The notes under the pieces are model-generated. The model was not told the DNA's origin. It saw only the letters and a list, made by a program, of their open reading frames with translations, and searched no databases. Position numbers and translations under genes: made by a program. From positions 310,001 through 374,000 of the forward strand of contig NZ_JAQFVF010000023.1 of assembly GCF_027789125.1 (NCBI RefSeq): DNA of 64,000 bases, in the 5' to 3' direction. Origin of the DNA: Paenibacillus aestuarii (GTDB lineage Bacteria > Bacillota > Bacilli > Paenibacillales > NBRC-103111). Position 1 is the stretch's first letter. Every line of letters begins with the position of its first letter. Below are positions 16,055 through 23,462 of this stretch, in pieces.

Positions 16055-16747
16055 TTAATGGCCGAGCAAAAAATACAGCGGAACAAAAAGAATGGATGTC
16101 AGTATTCCGCATATGCCCATTGATAACCCGCTGAAGCTTCCCTGCAGCTCGGAATCCTTCAGCACTTTGGCCGTCCCGATGCCGTGGGCAGCCGTTCCCA
16201 TCGCGATGCCAATGGAAATGTCATCATAGATGCCCAACCAACGCAGGAAGCGGGTGCCAAACATGCTGCCGACAAGCCCTGTCAACGTTGTCAAGACAGC
16301 GGTCAATTCAGGGATGCCGCCCAAATGGCTGGCGATTTCTAGGGCAATCGGCGAACTGACGGATTTGGGCATCATGCTCAAAATCACTGTACGGCTGCCG
16401 CCGAGCAGGCCGGCCAGTAAGGCGCTCGCCGTAATGCCCGTAAGGGCACCGGCAAGCACGCTGAGCAAGACGCGTTTATAATGCTGACGGATGAGCGAAG
16501 CGTACTTATATAGCGGCACACCGAGCGCTACTGTGGCAGGCCCGAGCAGAAGCGTCAAGAAGTCCGCGCCGTGCTTGTAAGCTTCATAAGGGATGTGAAA
16601 GCTGATGAGGATGAGAATGACCAAGCCTGTACAGACAAAAAGCGGATGTAAAAAGCGCCACCGCTGTTGCAGCATATAGGCGCCTGTATACACAATGACG
16701 CTCAGTGATAAGCCAAAGAGCGGTTGACCGACAAAGCTATTTCCCAT
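16055..16747 (-). CDS. lrgB: LrgB/CidB family membrane protein
   Basis: A 230-residue polytopic membrane protein of the LrgB/CidB/YohK family. Hallmarks seen are LLGPATVALGVPLYK, then SMMPKSVSSPIALEIA, and MGTAAHGIGTAK near the C-terminus, with about seven hydrophobic helices. LrgAB proteins modulate holin-like activity and murein hydrolase export, and more recently pyruvate or 3-hydroxypropionate uptake. The ATG at 16747 (GAAGAAGG eight bases upstream) overlaps the lrgA stop by 11 bases, so the two genes are translationally coupled. A GTG at 16756 is the longer alternative. Confidence 0.92.
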   Translation of the reverse strand: MGNSFVGQPLFGLSLSVIVYTGAYMLQQRWRFLHPLFVCTGLVILILISFHIPYEAYKHGADFLTLLLGPATVALGVPLYKYASLIRQHYKRVLLSVLAGALTGITASALLAGLLGGSRTVILSMMPKSVSSPIALEIASHLGGIPELTAVLTTLTGLVGSMFGTRFLRWLGIYDDISIGIAMGTAAHGIGTAKVLKDSELQGSFSGLSMGICGILTSILFVPLYFLLGH

Positions 16748-17099
16748 GGGCGGCACCTTCTTCCCGCGACCCTATGCCCAGCCGCTTAGCCACCCATCCT
16801 GTAACAGCCAGCACGGCGAAGGTGGCGCCGAACAATCCGCCGCACACTGACAACCAATTGCTGCCGAGCAGCGGCAAGAACGCGATCACCCCGACCGTAA
16901 AGGGTAAGAAGAAGAGCATCATGTGCCTAGTCAGCATGGAAGCTGCCTCTTCCACCCACGCCAGCTTGATCCACTTGGCGAACAGTGCGGCCGTAAACAG
17001 AATAAGCCCGATCACATTGCCGGGAAGCGGCACGTGCAGGCCCATTTGGATCGCATAACCTAGTAAATTAAATGCGAATAAAATAGCAAGTCCTAGCAT
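16737..17099 (-). CDS. lrgA: LrgA/CidA family holin-like protein
   Basis: A 120-residue protein with four hydrophobic segments, of the CidA/LrgA family. The VPLPGNVIGLILF motif after the first helix and LLFFLPFTVGVI in the third are the family signatures. It forms membrane oligomers with its partner LrgB, encoded by the overlapping downstream gene. A small membrane-peptide gene ends 29 bases upstream and is probably in the same transcript. No LytSR-type two-component gene, the usual regulator, is seen nearby. Confidence 0.92.
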   Translation of the reverse strand: MLGLAILFAFNLLGYAIQMGLHVPLPGNVIGLILFTAALFAKWIKLAWVEEAASMLTRHMMLFFLPFTVGVIAFLPLLGSNWLSVCGGLFGATFAVLAVTGWVAKRLGIGSREEGAAHGK

Positions 17100-17128
17100 A
17101 ACTTCCCCGTTTCAGCTGCAGACCGGTT

Positions 17129-17230
17129 CTATTGAGAGTCTTTGCAAGCGTTTCTGATTTCTCTCAACATAACATAAAAAATGGAGGATATAAAGATGGA
17201 AAGCAGCACTTCCGCGAGCGTAATTCCCAT
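17129..17230 (-). CDS. Small 33-residue membrane peptide upstream of lrgA
   Basis: A short frame starting at an ATG (17230) with a strong AGAGGTGA ribosome site five bases upstream and ending at TAG (17129). It encodes MGITLAEVLLSIFISSIFYV followed by a basic, polar tail (MLREIRNACKDSQ): one membrane helix plus a cytoplasmic tail. Size and layout recall small holin-like or regulatory membrane peptides. It lies 29 bases before lrgA on the same strand. I do not recognise a family. A different frame across the same bases (17112-17324) lacks a ribosome site and is less likely. Confidence 0.6.
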   Translation of the reverse strand: MGITLAEVLLSIFISSIFYVMLREIRNACKDSQ

Positions 17231-17298
17231 ACCATTCACCTCTATCTACATACTCAAAGATAGTGTATGAACGGAACACGTTAAACTTGACTTGTTTT

Positions 17299-17328
17299 GT
17301 ATAATCTTCTTCCGATTGAGGCATTGTA
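17299..17328 (+). promoter_or_regulatory. Candidate sigma-G promoter of tlp
   Basis: GTATA at 17299-17303 and CATTGTA at 17322-17328 are separated by exactly 18 bases. This fits the sigma-G (forespore) pattern GHATR-N18-CATNHTA with one mismatch. Forespore expression is known for tlp in Bacillus. The start codon lies 55 bases downstream. Confidence 0.6.
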
Positions 17329-17382
17329 TGGGAGGGTCAATATCAACCTTACATCCACGCAACCCAAGGAGGAACCTGACTA

Positions 17383-17598
17383 ATGGCAAAACCAGACGAT
17401 CGCTCCAACAACCCGGCTCGCTTGCAAAACGCGATTGACCACACGCTCGCTAATATGAATGAAGCCGAAGATTATTTGGACGAGCATGCGGATGAAATTT
17501 CCGCGGTAGACAAGCAGAACATCGAAGAGAAGAATCAAAGAAGACAACAAGCCATCAACGGGTTCATTGAGGAAAAGAAGGACGAACAGAACGTTTAG
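17383..17598 (+). CDS. tlp: Small acid-soluble spore protein Tlp
   Basis: A 71-residue, highly charged protein starting MAKPDDRSNN and containing NMNEAEDYLDE and NIEEKNQRRQQAI, which follows the Tlp (thioredoxin-like SASP) pattern of Bacillus: DDRSDN start, helix with NIEEAE, then IKEKNERRE. Tlp proteins are made in the forespore and packaged in the spore core; their function is unclear. AAGGAGG precedes the ATG. A sigma-G-like promoter lies 55 bases upstream and an inverted repeat follows the stop. It is a single-gene unit. Confidence 0.88.
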   Translation: MAKPDDRSNNPARLQNAIDHTLANMNEAEDYLDEHADEISAVDKQNIEEKNQRRQQAINGFIEEKKDEQNV

Positions 17599-17615
17599 TC
17601 CCTGGCCAGTCCCCT

Positions 17616-17655
17616 TCCGGTTTGCTGCCTCATAGACAGCGAACCGGATCAATTT
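17616..17655 (+). terminator. Hairpin after tlp
   Basis: TCCGGTTTGCTG (17616-17627) pairs with CAGCGAACCGGA (17637-17648) around a nine-base loop. It is followed by TCAATTTT on the plus strand. The U-tract is modest, and the hairpin lies between convergent genes. Confidence 0.5.
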
Positions 17656-18026
17656 TAGTTCAAATTCCCCCGCATCTTCATCAGCATCGTCATTAGCTCT
17701 GCCTTCACCAGACTGCGAAGCATCATATAATGATGGAGATACCCGCGCGCCTTGTATTCCACATAGATCCCTCGCGACTTCAGCTCGGTACGTACAATTC
17801 TCATATCGCGCTTGGTCATAATCCGCATCATATCCTGCAGTTCCGCCGATATCAATTGCTCGAGATCGCGAAGATAATAAATGAGATGATTATAAATGAT
17901 TTTATCTTTATTGCCTCTAAGTTCTTCCATGTCTCTGGCCACCATATCCCGCAAGATGGGAAGCAGCGTCATACATTTTATAATCTGCACATCTTCATCC
18001 GTATCCCTGCTCAATAGGCTGTTCAT
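17655..18026 (-). CDS. Hypothetical helical protein
   Basis: A 123-residue, predicted all-helical soluble protein that I do not recognise with confidence. It begins MNSLLSRDTDEDVQ, has LLPILRDMVARDMEEL and then a conserved-looking C-terminal half with SRGIYVEYKARGYLHHYMM. The pattern (leading LLPIL helix, later RGI-x-V, RGY and a HH pair) faintly recalls Bacillus YhjD-type proteins, which are sporulation-associated, but this needs a search. The ATG at 18026 has GGTGGTGAT seven bases upstream, so it is preferred to upstream GTG codons. It lies between spore genes tlp and a SpoVIF-like gene. A TATAAT -10 box is found upstream. Confidence 0.6.
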   Translation of the reverse strand: MNSLLSRDTDEDVQIIKCMTLLPILRDMVARDMEELRGNKDKIIYNHLIYYLRDLEQLISAELQDMMRIMTKRDMRIVRTELKSRGIYVEYKARGYLHHYMMLRSLVKAELMTMLMKMRGNLN

Positions 18027-18067
18027 CTGTCCAATCACCACCAAAAGCGAACATGTATTCGTATATC

Positions 18068-18098
18068 ATTATACACCAAACACCTGTTCGTTATGCAA
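18068..18098 (-). promoter_or_regulatory. Candidate promoter of the hypothetical helical protein gene
   Basis: On the minus strand TTGCAT (18098-18093) and TATAAT (18073-18068) are 19 bases apart, slightly long for sigma-A. The -10 box is perfect and lies 42 bases before the start codon. Confidence 0.35.
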
Positions 18099-18130
18099 GC
18101 GAATATTGATGATCGTTCCCACGCGGTGGA

Positions 18131-18418
18131 TTATCGGAACATTGCCCATAAACGAATTAAATGCAGCGTGCTCGACGGATTAATTTTTTGCGCCAGCACA
18201 AACTCAACAATCTGATTCGCCTGACTGGCCATCACATTCTCGCCAATGGCACTGGCTGCCGCCTGAACCAACGCCGCCACCTTCATGCGATCCTGCAAAT
18301 CCGTTTTCGTCACCCCTTGCAGCAGCACGGTCATGCGATCTTTGACTTCCGGATTTTTCAACTTGAACTTAACCCGCTCCACGAGGGCCGGTTCAATCCC
18401 ATACTGTCGGTAGCTCAT
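18131..18418 (-). CDS. SpoVIF-like sporulation protein
   Basis: A 95-residue helical protein: VKDRMTVLLQGVTKTDLQDR, then an alanine-rich helix, then IVEFVLAQKINPSSTLHLIRLW. The layout (KDR-x2-LL, a central conserved helix, then QKI(D/N)P-x-x(T)-x-HLIKLW) matches what I recall of stage VI sporulation protein F in Paenibacillus; B. subtilis SpoVIF is a small coat-assembly protein expressed late in the mother cell. The ATG at 18418 follows GGAGGTG. A CATAAAATA sequence upstream matches a sigma-K -10 box. The family name is from memory and should be treated as probable. Confidence 0.6.
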   Translation of the reverse strand: MSYRQYGIEPALVERVKFKLKNPEVKDRMTVLLQGVTKTDLQDRMKVAALVQAAASAIGENVMASQANQIVEFVLAQKINPSSTLHLIRLWAMFR

Positions 18419-18447
18419 GCCTGCACCTCCAATCAAGGTCTTGCTCC

Positions 18448-18456
18448 TATTTTATG
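18448..18456 (-). promoter_or_regulatory. Candidate sigma-K -10 element before the SpoVIF-like gene
   Basis: CATAAAATA on the minus strand matches the sigma-K -10 consensus CATANNNTA exactly and lies 29 bases before the start codon. No AC dinucleotide is found at the expected -35 distance, so the evidence is one-sided. Confidence 0.3.
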
Positions 18457-18507
18457 TGCAAGCTCAGCGAATCTTGACTAGCTGAGCGGAACGGCACAAA
18501 ATCGGCA

Positions 18508-18537
18508 TAAAAAAACAGCCGCCATCCCGGGCAGCTG
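18508..18537 (-). terminator. Intrinsic terminator after the DUF1294 gene
   Basis: On the minus strand CAGCTGCC pairs with GGCGGCTG (one wobble) and is followed by TTTTTTTATG. Confidence 0.8.
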
Positions 18538-18546
18538 AATCTCCTT

Positions 18547-18813
18547 CTACATATTCATGACGACCGCGATGACACAGATGGCATTCAGTCCGGTAAGCAG
18601 CGGCATCCCGACGATAAAGGACGTGTGCTTCGTCTTGTGGCGCCACGCTTTCATCCCGAGCCAGCCGCCGATGCCGCCGCCAATGGCAGCAAGCAGAAAC
18701 AACCGCTTCTCCGGCACGCGCTGACCGCCCTTCTTGGCCTGGGCTTTGTCATGCCCCATCTCGATGAAAGTAATCACATTCATTAACAGCAAATAACAGA
18801 GGAAGTACGTCAT
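18547..18813 (-). CDS. DUF1294 family small membrane protein
   Basis: An 88-residue protein with an N-terminal helix (MTYFLCYLLLMNVITFI), a charged middle (MGHDKAQAKKGGQRVPEKRLFLLAAIGG) and two further hydrophobic stretches with GWLGMKAWRHKTKH between them. DKxxA, RVPE-x-xLL and HKT-x-H-x-SF are the signatures of DUF1294 (B. subtilis YsdA type), whose function is unknown. The ATG at 18813 is preceded by GAAGGTAGAG. An upstream extension to 18846 lacks a ribosome site. The gene forms its own unit with a strong terminator. Confidence 0.8.
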   Translation of the reverse strand: MTYFLCYLLLMNVITFIEMGHDKAQAKKGGQRVPEKRLFLLAAIGGGIGGWLGMKAWRHKTKHTSFIVGMPLLTGLNAICVIAVVMNM

Positions 18814-19020
18814 AAGCTCTACCTTCGTTTCTATCGATAATAGCAATCTACTATTATCTTAAAATCGAAAGCGTTCCGGGTCAAATACTGATTCTTAGAA
18901 ACCCTTGGAATAAAGTCGCCATATACAGCATGTCTGCGCTGCAATCAATGTCAGTAACCGGACAGCCGAGGCGCACGAAAGCAAAGTCAGCTGATCGCGA
19001 ATCTTATATTTCAGCAGCAG

Positions 19021-19046
19021 CAAAAAGCCTGAGCTCAGCTCAGGCT
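19021..19046 (-). terminator. Intrinsic terminator after the fucosidase gene
   Basis: A perfect nine-base inverted repeat, AGCCTGAGC with GCTCAGGCT and a three-base loop, is followed on the minus strand by TTTT. The stretch from here to 18813 (about 200 bases) shows no other supported feature. Confidence 0.8.
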
Positions 19047-19074
19047 AAAGAAGCATCCTTGTAAGATTCGCTTT

Positions 19075-20394
19075 TTACTCCAATTCCAACTCTATCACCG
19101 TATCCCTGCGGTCAGGCAGCGGATAACTGGCATGCGCAGGCATCGCCAGGCTAACAAAAGCATCATGCGGATATTGAGCCGTATTCCATGGCCGGGTAAC
19201 GAACACTTCCGAACCGTCCGCCAGCAATCTCGCCTGCTTCACTCTACCTGCCAGCCCGCTTAAATTAATCGGCCCCACACTCTCCTCAAACAGATGGGCA
19301 TACAGCTTATTTCCATTCTGTGTATATCGCCCCCACTCCGGCTTTGGCCAATCGGCTTGGGCACAGCCATAAATGCTGGCGCTGTTGCTAGTCATCCAGG
19401 CCCCGACTTCCGCCAAAATATCGAGCGAAGCCTGCGGAATCTCCCCAAGCGCATTTGGCCCGACATTAAGCAGCAGATTGCCGTTCTTGCTTACACATTC
19501 GACCAGTTTGCGGATGACAGTCGACGCTGACTTATACATTTGATCATTGGCAGCATATCCCCAATTATTGTTCAAAGTAATACATGCTTCCCACGGAATG
19601 GAATGACCATCGCTATCGGTCAAACCTTGCGGCGGAATAATCTGTTCTGGCGAAGCAAAATCACCGGCATAGCTGCTCGGATGGCTCGTGAAAATGCTGC
19701 CGCCGTGCTCACCGCTCGCTTCTAACCGGTTATCCACGATCAGATGCGGCTGCAAGGAGCGAATCATCGCCATCAGCTCCGAAGCTTTCCACTTTTCACC
19801 CATCATCTCCTCATAAGAAAAATCAAACCACATAATGTCCAGCTTGCCGTACCCGGTAAGCAGCTCGCGAACCTGCCCATGCATATAGGTTAAATAGCGG
19901 TCAAACGTTTCCGGATTTCGCTTATACTGCTCGTTATCGCGCATCGGATGAATCCGGTCGCCATAAGCCGGATAATCTTCATGATGCCAATCAATCAGCG
20001 AATAGTAGAGCCCGACTTTCAACCCTTCGGCGCGAAACGCTTCCACAAACTCGCGTACGAGATCACGGCCTGCCGGTGTATTCGTCGATTTATAATCTGT
20101 GAGAGCGCTGTCAAAAAGGCAGAAGCCATCATGATGTTTGGCCGTCAGCACCGCGTATTTCATACCGGCCTGTTTCGCCGCACGCGCCCAAGCAGCAGCA
20201 TCATAACGCACAGGATCAAACTGGTCAAAATAAGGCTGGTAATCCTCTACCGTGATGCGTTCCACGCTCCGCACCCATTCGCCTCTCGCCGGAATTGCAT
20301 ATAAGCCCCAATGGATAAACATGCCGAACCGGTCCTCCAAAAACCATTGTGTACGCCCCATGCGCTCTTGTACATTCGCATTATCATTTGTCAT
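19075..20394 (-). CDS. Alpha-L-fucosidase, GH29 family
   Basis: A 439-residue GH29 enzyme that releases terminal alpha-L-fucose. The start WFLEDRFGMFIHWGLYAIP, then YAVLTAKHHDGFCLFDS and LDIMWFDF around residue 187 (the Asp is the expected nucleophile), followed by NLLLNVGP, are all family hallmarks. There is no signal peptide, so it acts in the cytoplasm on imported fucosylated oligosaccharides. An AAAGGTGAG ribosome site precedes the ATG. The gene is divergent from an AraC-family regulator 131 bases away, which probably controls it. No transporter is seen beside it. Confidence 0.93.
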   Translation of the reverse strand: MTNDNANVQERMGRTQWFLEDRFGMFIHWGLYAIPARGEWVRSVERITVEDYQPYFDQFDPVRYDAAAWARAAKQAGMKYAVLTAKHHDGFCLFDSALTDYKSTNTPAGRDLVREFVEAFRAEGLKVGLYYSLIDWHHEDYPAYGDRIHPMRDNEQYKRNPETFDRYLTYMHGQVRELLTGYGKLDIMWFDFSYEEMMGEKWKASELMAMIRSLQPHLIVDNRLEASGEHGGSIFTSHPSSYAGDFASPEQIIPPQGLTDSDGHSIPWEACITLNNNWGYAANDQMYKSASTVIRKLVECVSKNGNLLLNVGPNALGEIPQASLDILAEVGAWMTSNSASIYGCAQADWPKPEWGRYTQNGNKLYAHLFEESVGPINLSGLAGRVKQARLLADGSEVFVTRPWNTAQYPHDAFVSLAMPAHASYPLPDRRDTVIELELE

Positions 20395-20459
20395 AGATCG
20401 CTACACTCACCTTTCCTCGGTCGATTATTTCTTTTCCCAGCCTAAGTCTAGCAAGGATA

Positions 20460-20468
20460 TGCTATAAT
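20460..20468 (+). promoter_or_regulatory. Candidate extended -10 promoter of the AraC-type gene
   Basis: TGCTATAAT (TG-n-TATAAT) lies 58 bases before the regulator start codon, in the 131-base gap shared with the fucosidase gene. No -35 box is evident, as expected for an extended -10 promoter or an activator-dependent one. Confidence 0.45.
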
Positions 20469-20525
20469 CGACAGGTACAGAACTAACCTTGATCAGGATA
20501 TAATTAACTTGAATAGGTGAGCAGA

Positions 20526-21362
20526 ATGATTACAACGCCGCAACAGACTTTTCTCTCCGACATGCTGCACAACTTGCAGATTCATGTACTTGAAGCCCAT
20601 CTGACCCAATGCACAAGCAATTGGCAAGCTTATGATTACACGCCCGAGTACAACAAGCTGTACTGGATTATCGACGGCGAAGGCTGGGTCAAATCCGACC
20701 ATCATGCTTTTCATCCGGCGCCTGGCCAGCTCTGCCTGCTGCCCGCACATTCGCTGCAATCGTACGCGACGATTAGCGATCGCCCTTATTTGAAATATTG
20801 GTGCCATTTTACAGCGAATATCGGCTCGTACGATTTATTTCAATGGCTGGACATCCCTTTATGTATCCAGGTGACTGATCCCGCTCTGATGACCGCCTGG
20901 TTCCAAGAGCTCACACACTTGTTCGGCAAGCCGGACTTGACTTCCAAGCTGCGGGAAAAAGCGCTGCTCCTGCAAATTATTTCCAATTATTTGGAGAGTG
21001 TTCCGATCCAGCTGCTTCAGAAACGGGCGGATGATATGGACAGGCTCGATCAGCTGCGCCATTATATTGAAACCAACTTACATATCAGCATCACCGTCGA
21101 TCAGATGGCGAAGAGCGTTCACCTGCACCCCAACTATTTTATTAAATATTTTAAAAAGCATTTTGGCATGCCGCCAGCGAAATATATGCACCGCAAGCGG
21201 ATTGATAAAGCGAAATTCCTGCTCACCACCACCGCGATGAGCATGAAAGAGATCGCCGAGCAGACCGGTTACGAGGACACGAATCACTTTACCAAAAGCT
21301 TCCGTAAAGACACCGGCTTTCCCCCGACGGAATACCGCAGCCACGTGCGCAGCCAAAACTAA
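20526..21362 (+). CDS. AraC-family transcriptional regulator
   Basis: A 278-residue regulator. The N-terminal 150 residues form a cupin-like sensor domain (YTPEYNKLYWIIDGEGWV and HPAPGQLCLLPAHS are typical of sugar-sensing AraC proteins). The C-terminal 100 residues hold two helix-turn-helix motifs (ITVDQMAKSVHLHPNYFIKYFK and MSMKEIAEQTGYEDTNHF, ending FPPTEYR). The ATG at 20526 has TAGGTGA five bases upstream; a GTG nine bases earlier is the alternative. It faces the alpha-L-fucosidase gene, so fucose or a fucoside is the inferred effector. A strong terminator shared with recG follows it. Confidence 0.92.
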   Translation: MITTPQQTFLSDMLHNLQIHVLEAHLTQCTSNWQAYDYTPEYNKLYWIIDGEGWVKSDHHAFHPAPGQLCLLPAHSLQSYATISDRPYLKYWCHFTANIGSYDLFQWLDIPLCIQVTDPALMTAWFQELTHLFGKPDLTSKLREKALLLQIISNYLESVPIQLLQKRADDMDRLDQLRHYIETNLHISITVDQMAKSVHLHPNYFIKYFKKHFGMPPAKYMHRKRIDKAKFLLTTTAMSMKEIAEQTGYEDTNHFTKSFRKDTGFPPTEYRSHVRSQN

Positions 21363-21409
21363 AAAACGCTGGAATCGATTCACTTGCTCTATCGATTCCA
21401 GCGTTTTTT
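21362..21409. terminator. Bidirectional terminator between araC-type gene and recG
   Basis: AACGCTGGAATCGAT pairs perfectly with ATCGATTCCAGCGTT around an 11-base loop, with A-rich and T-rich flanks on both sides, so it works for both converging genes. Confidence 0.93.
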
Positions 21410-21412
21410 CTA

Positions 21413-23458
21413 TTAATCCAGCACTTCGCTCTCGAACACTTGTGCGCGCTGCAAATAAGCGCGCAACGGCATGAAGCCGGCGCTGGTCCAGAAGTTCGAG
21501 TCGCCGACAAGCTCCGCCGCATCGTCGCGAGCCTGCTCCATGATCTCGAAGTCGATCATCATGTCGGCGATCCGGAACTCCGGCGCGCCGCTCTGCTTCG
21601 TGCCGAAGAAGTCGCCCGGACCGCGGAGCTCCAGATCGCGGCGTGCGATCTCGAAGCCATCGGCCGTGTCCGTCATCGCCTTCATGCGCTCCTTGCCGAC
21701 CTCCGTCTTCGGGTCGGCGATGAGCACGCAGAAGGACTGGTGCTCGCCGCGGCCGACGCGGCCGCGCAGCTGATGCAGCTGCGACAGGCCGAAGCGATCG
21801 GCGTCGTAAATGACCATAAGCGTGGCGTTCGGCACATCCACGCCGACCTCAATTACCGTCGTCGAAACCAACGTCGACAACGTTCCTTCTTTGAAAGCGG
21901 CCATGACCGCTTCCTTCTCCTGCGCGCTCATCCGCCCGTGCAGCAAGCCAATCTTCATCTGCGGAAAATGCTGCTGCAATTGAATGTGCACATCGATCGC
22001 ATTTTGTACGTCGAGCTTGTCCGATTCTTCGATCAAGGGACAGATGACATAAGCTTGCCGGCCTGCCGCCACTTCGCGCTGTATAAAGCCCAGCACGCGC
22101 TCCAGCATTGAATGCTGCACGGCATACGTCTTGATCGGCTTGCGGCCCTTCGGCAGCTCACGCAGCGTCGAGACGTCCATATCGCCGAACGCCGTAATCG
22201 CCAGCGTCCGTGGAATCGGGGTCGCCGTCATCGTCAGCACATCGGGGTTCATGCCCTTACGCCGCAAAATGCTGCGCTGGTTCACCCCGAACCGGTGCTG
22301 CTCGTCGGTGACGACAAGGCCGAGCTGGCGGAAGTACACGTCCTCCTGAATCAGGGCATGCGTACCGACGATAACGTCGATCATGCCCATCTGCAAGGAG
22401 GCCAGCAGGTCGCGCCGCTGGCGGTCAGTCGAGCTGCCTGTCAGCAGCGCGACCTGCAAGCCGTACGGCTCGAATAGCTTGTCAAGCGAGCGCTTATGCT
22501 GCTCGGCCAAAATCTCCGTCGGCACCATCAAAGCGCCTTGGAAGCCGGCCTTCACCGTCGCGAACAGCGCGATCGCCGCCACGACGGTCTTACCGGCACC
22601 GACGTCTCCCTGCAGCAGCCGGTTCATGCAATATGGCTCCTGCATATCGTGAAGGATCTCGCCGACGACCCTCTTCTGCGACTCCGTCAGCTGGAAGGGC
22701 AGCGCGCGCACGAAGGCGCGGACAGCAGGCAGATCCACCTGCTGTTTCACCCCATCCGCGCGGCTTCGCGTCACCGCGCGGTATGCCTGCAGCTTGAGCT
22801 GGAAGAGGAACAGCTCCTCGTACACCATGCGCCGGCGCGCCTGCTTGCCCTCCTCCACACCGCTCGGTGTGTGGATCACAGCCAAGGCCTTGCTGCGCGG
22901 CATGAACCCATACCGGCTCATGATCGCCGCCGGCAGCACTTCACTGATCATGGCGCTGTACTGCGTTAGCGCCTGAGCAACTACTTTGCGCATCCACTTC
23001 TGAGTGATCGTGCCGGCAATGGAGTAGACCGGCTGCACGGTGCCGGTTTTGCTCTCGCCTTGTCCGGGGAACTCCGAGTCGGACACGCTCATTTGCCTGC
23101 GCTTCGCGTCCCATTTACCGGTTAATACAATCTCCTGCTGCGGGCGTAACCGGTCCTTCAGGAAGTGTCGGTTGAACCATACCGCCGTCAACAAGAACTG
23201 ATCGACCATCACTTTGCAGGATAGCCGGGATTTGCCGCTGTAGCGCTGCAGAACAGGCTCACCAAGTATCACGCCTTGCACCGTAACCCGATCGCCGTCT
23301 TTGACGCTCGCCAAGTCGCGAACCGTATAATCCTCATAGCGGAATGGCACGTATTCGAGCAAATCCATAACCGTAAAAATGCCCATGGCGTTCAGCTCAA
23401 GTGCTTTTTGAGCGCCAACGCCATGGACTTCGCGTACTTCGCATTGATTCAATTCCAT
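21413..23458 (-). CDS. recG: ATP-dependent DNA helicase RecG
   Basis: A 681-residue branch-migration helicase that remodels stalled forks and Holliday junctions. The N-terminal wedge (OB-fold) domain spans about residues 60-155. Walker A GDVGAGKTVVA is near residue 281, the DEQH box (VVTDEQHRFG) near 385, TMTATPIPRTLA follows, and the C-terminal helicase domain has QLRGRVGRGEH and the family's FEIARRDLELRGPGDFFG. Length is normal. It starts four bases after the DegV gene stop, so it shares a transcript with the DegV and YloV genes, as in Bacillus. Unlike B. subtilis, no fapR-plsX lipid genes follow. Confidence 0.96.
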   Translation of the reverse strand: MELNQCEVREVHGVGAQKALELNAMGIFTVMDLLEYVPFRYEDYTVRDLASVKDGDRVTVQGVILGEPVLQRYSGKSRLSCKVMVDQFLLTAVWFNRHFLKDRLRPQQEIVLTGKWDAKRRQMSVSDSEFPGQGESKTGTVQPVYSIAGTITQKWMRKVVAQALTQYSAMISEVLPAAIMSRYGFMPRSKALAVIHTPSGVEEGKQARRRMVYEELFLFQLKLQAYRAVTRSRADGVKQQVDLPAVRAFVRALPFQLTESQKRVVGEILHDMQEPYCMNRLLQGDVGAGKTVVAAIALFATVKAGFQGALMVPTEILAEQHKRSLDKLFEPYGLQVALLTGSSTDRQRRDLLASLQMGMIDVIVGTHALIQEDVYFRQLGLVVTDEQHRFGVNQRSILRRKGMNPDVLTMTATPIPRTLAITAFGDMDVSTLRELPKGRKPIKTYAVQHSMLERVLGFIQREVAAGRQAYVICPLIEESDKLDVQNAIDVHIQLQQHFPQMKIGLLHGRMSAQEKEAVMAAFKEGTLSTLVSTTVIEVGVDVPNATLMVIYDADRFGLSQLHQLRGRVGRGEHQSFCVLIADPKTEVGKERMKAMTDTADGFEIARRDLELRGPGDFFGTKQSGAPEFRIADMMIDFEIMEQARDDAAELVGDSNFWTSAGFMPLRAYLQRAQVFESEVLD

Positions 23459-23462
23459 TGTC

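Noticed and set aside
17196..17270. 24-residue plus-strand frame with a GGAGG site
   Set aside because: It is antisense to the better-supported membrane peptide and shows no recognisable features; mentioned only as a possibility.
17112..17324. 70-residue minus-strand frame upstream of lrgA
   Set aside because: Its start has no ribosome site, and a shorter frame in another phase has a strong site and a clear membrane helix.
18880..19030. Hydrophobic minus-strand frame downstream of the fucosidase gene
   Set aside because: It starts inside the terminator hairpin and has no start codon with a ribosome site.
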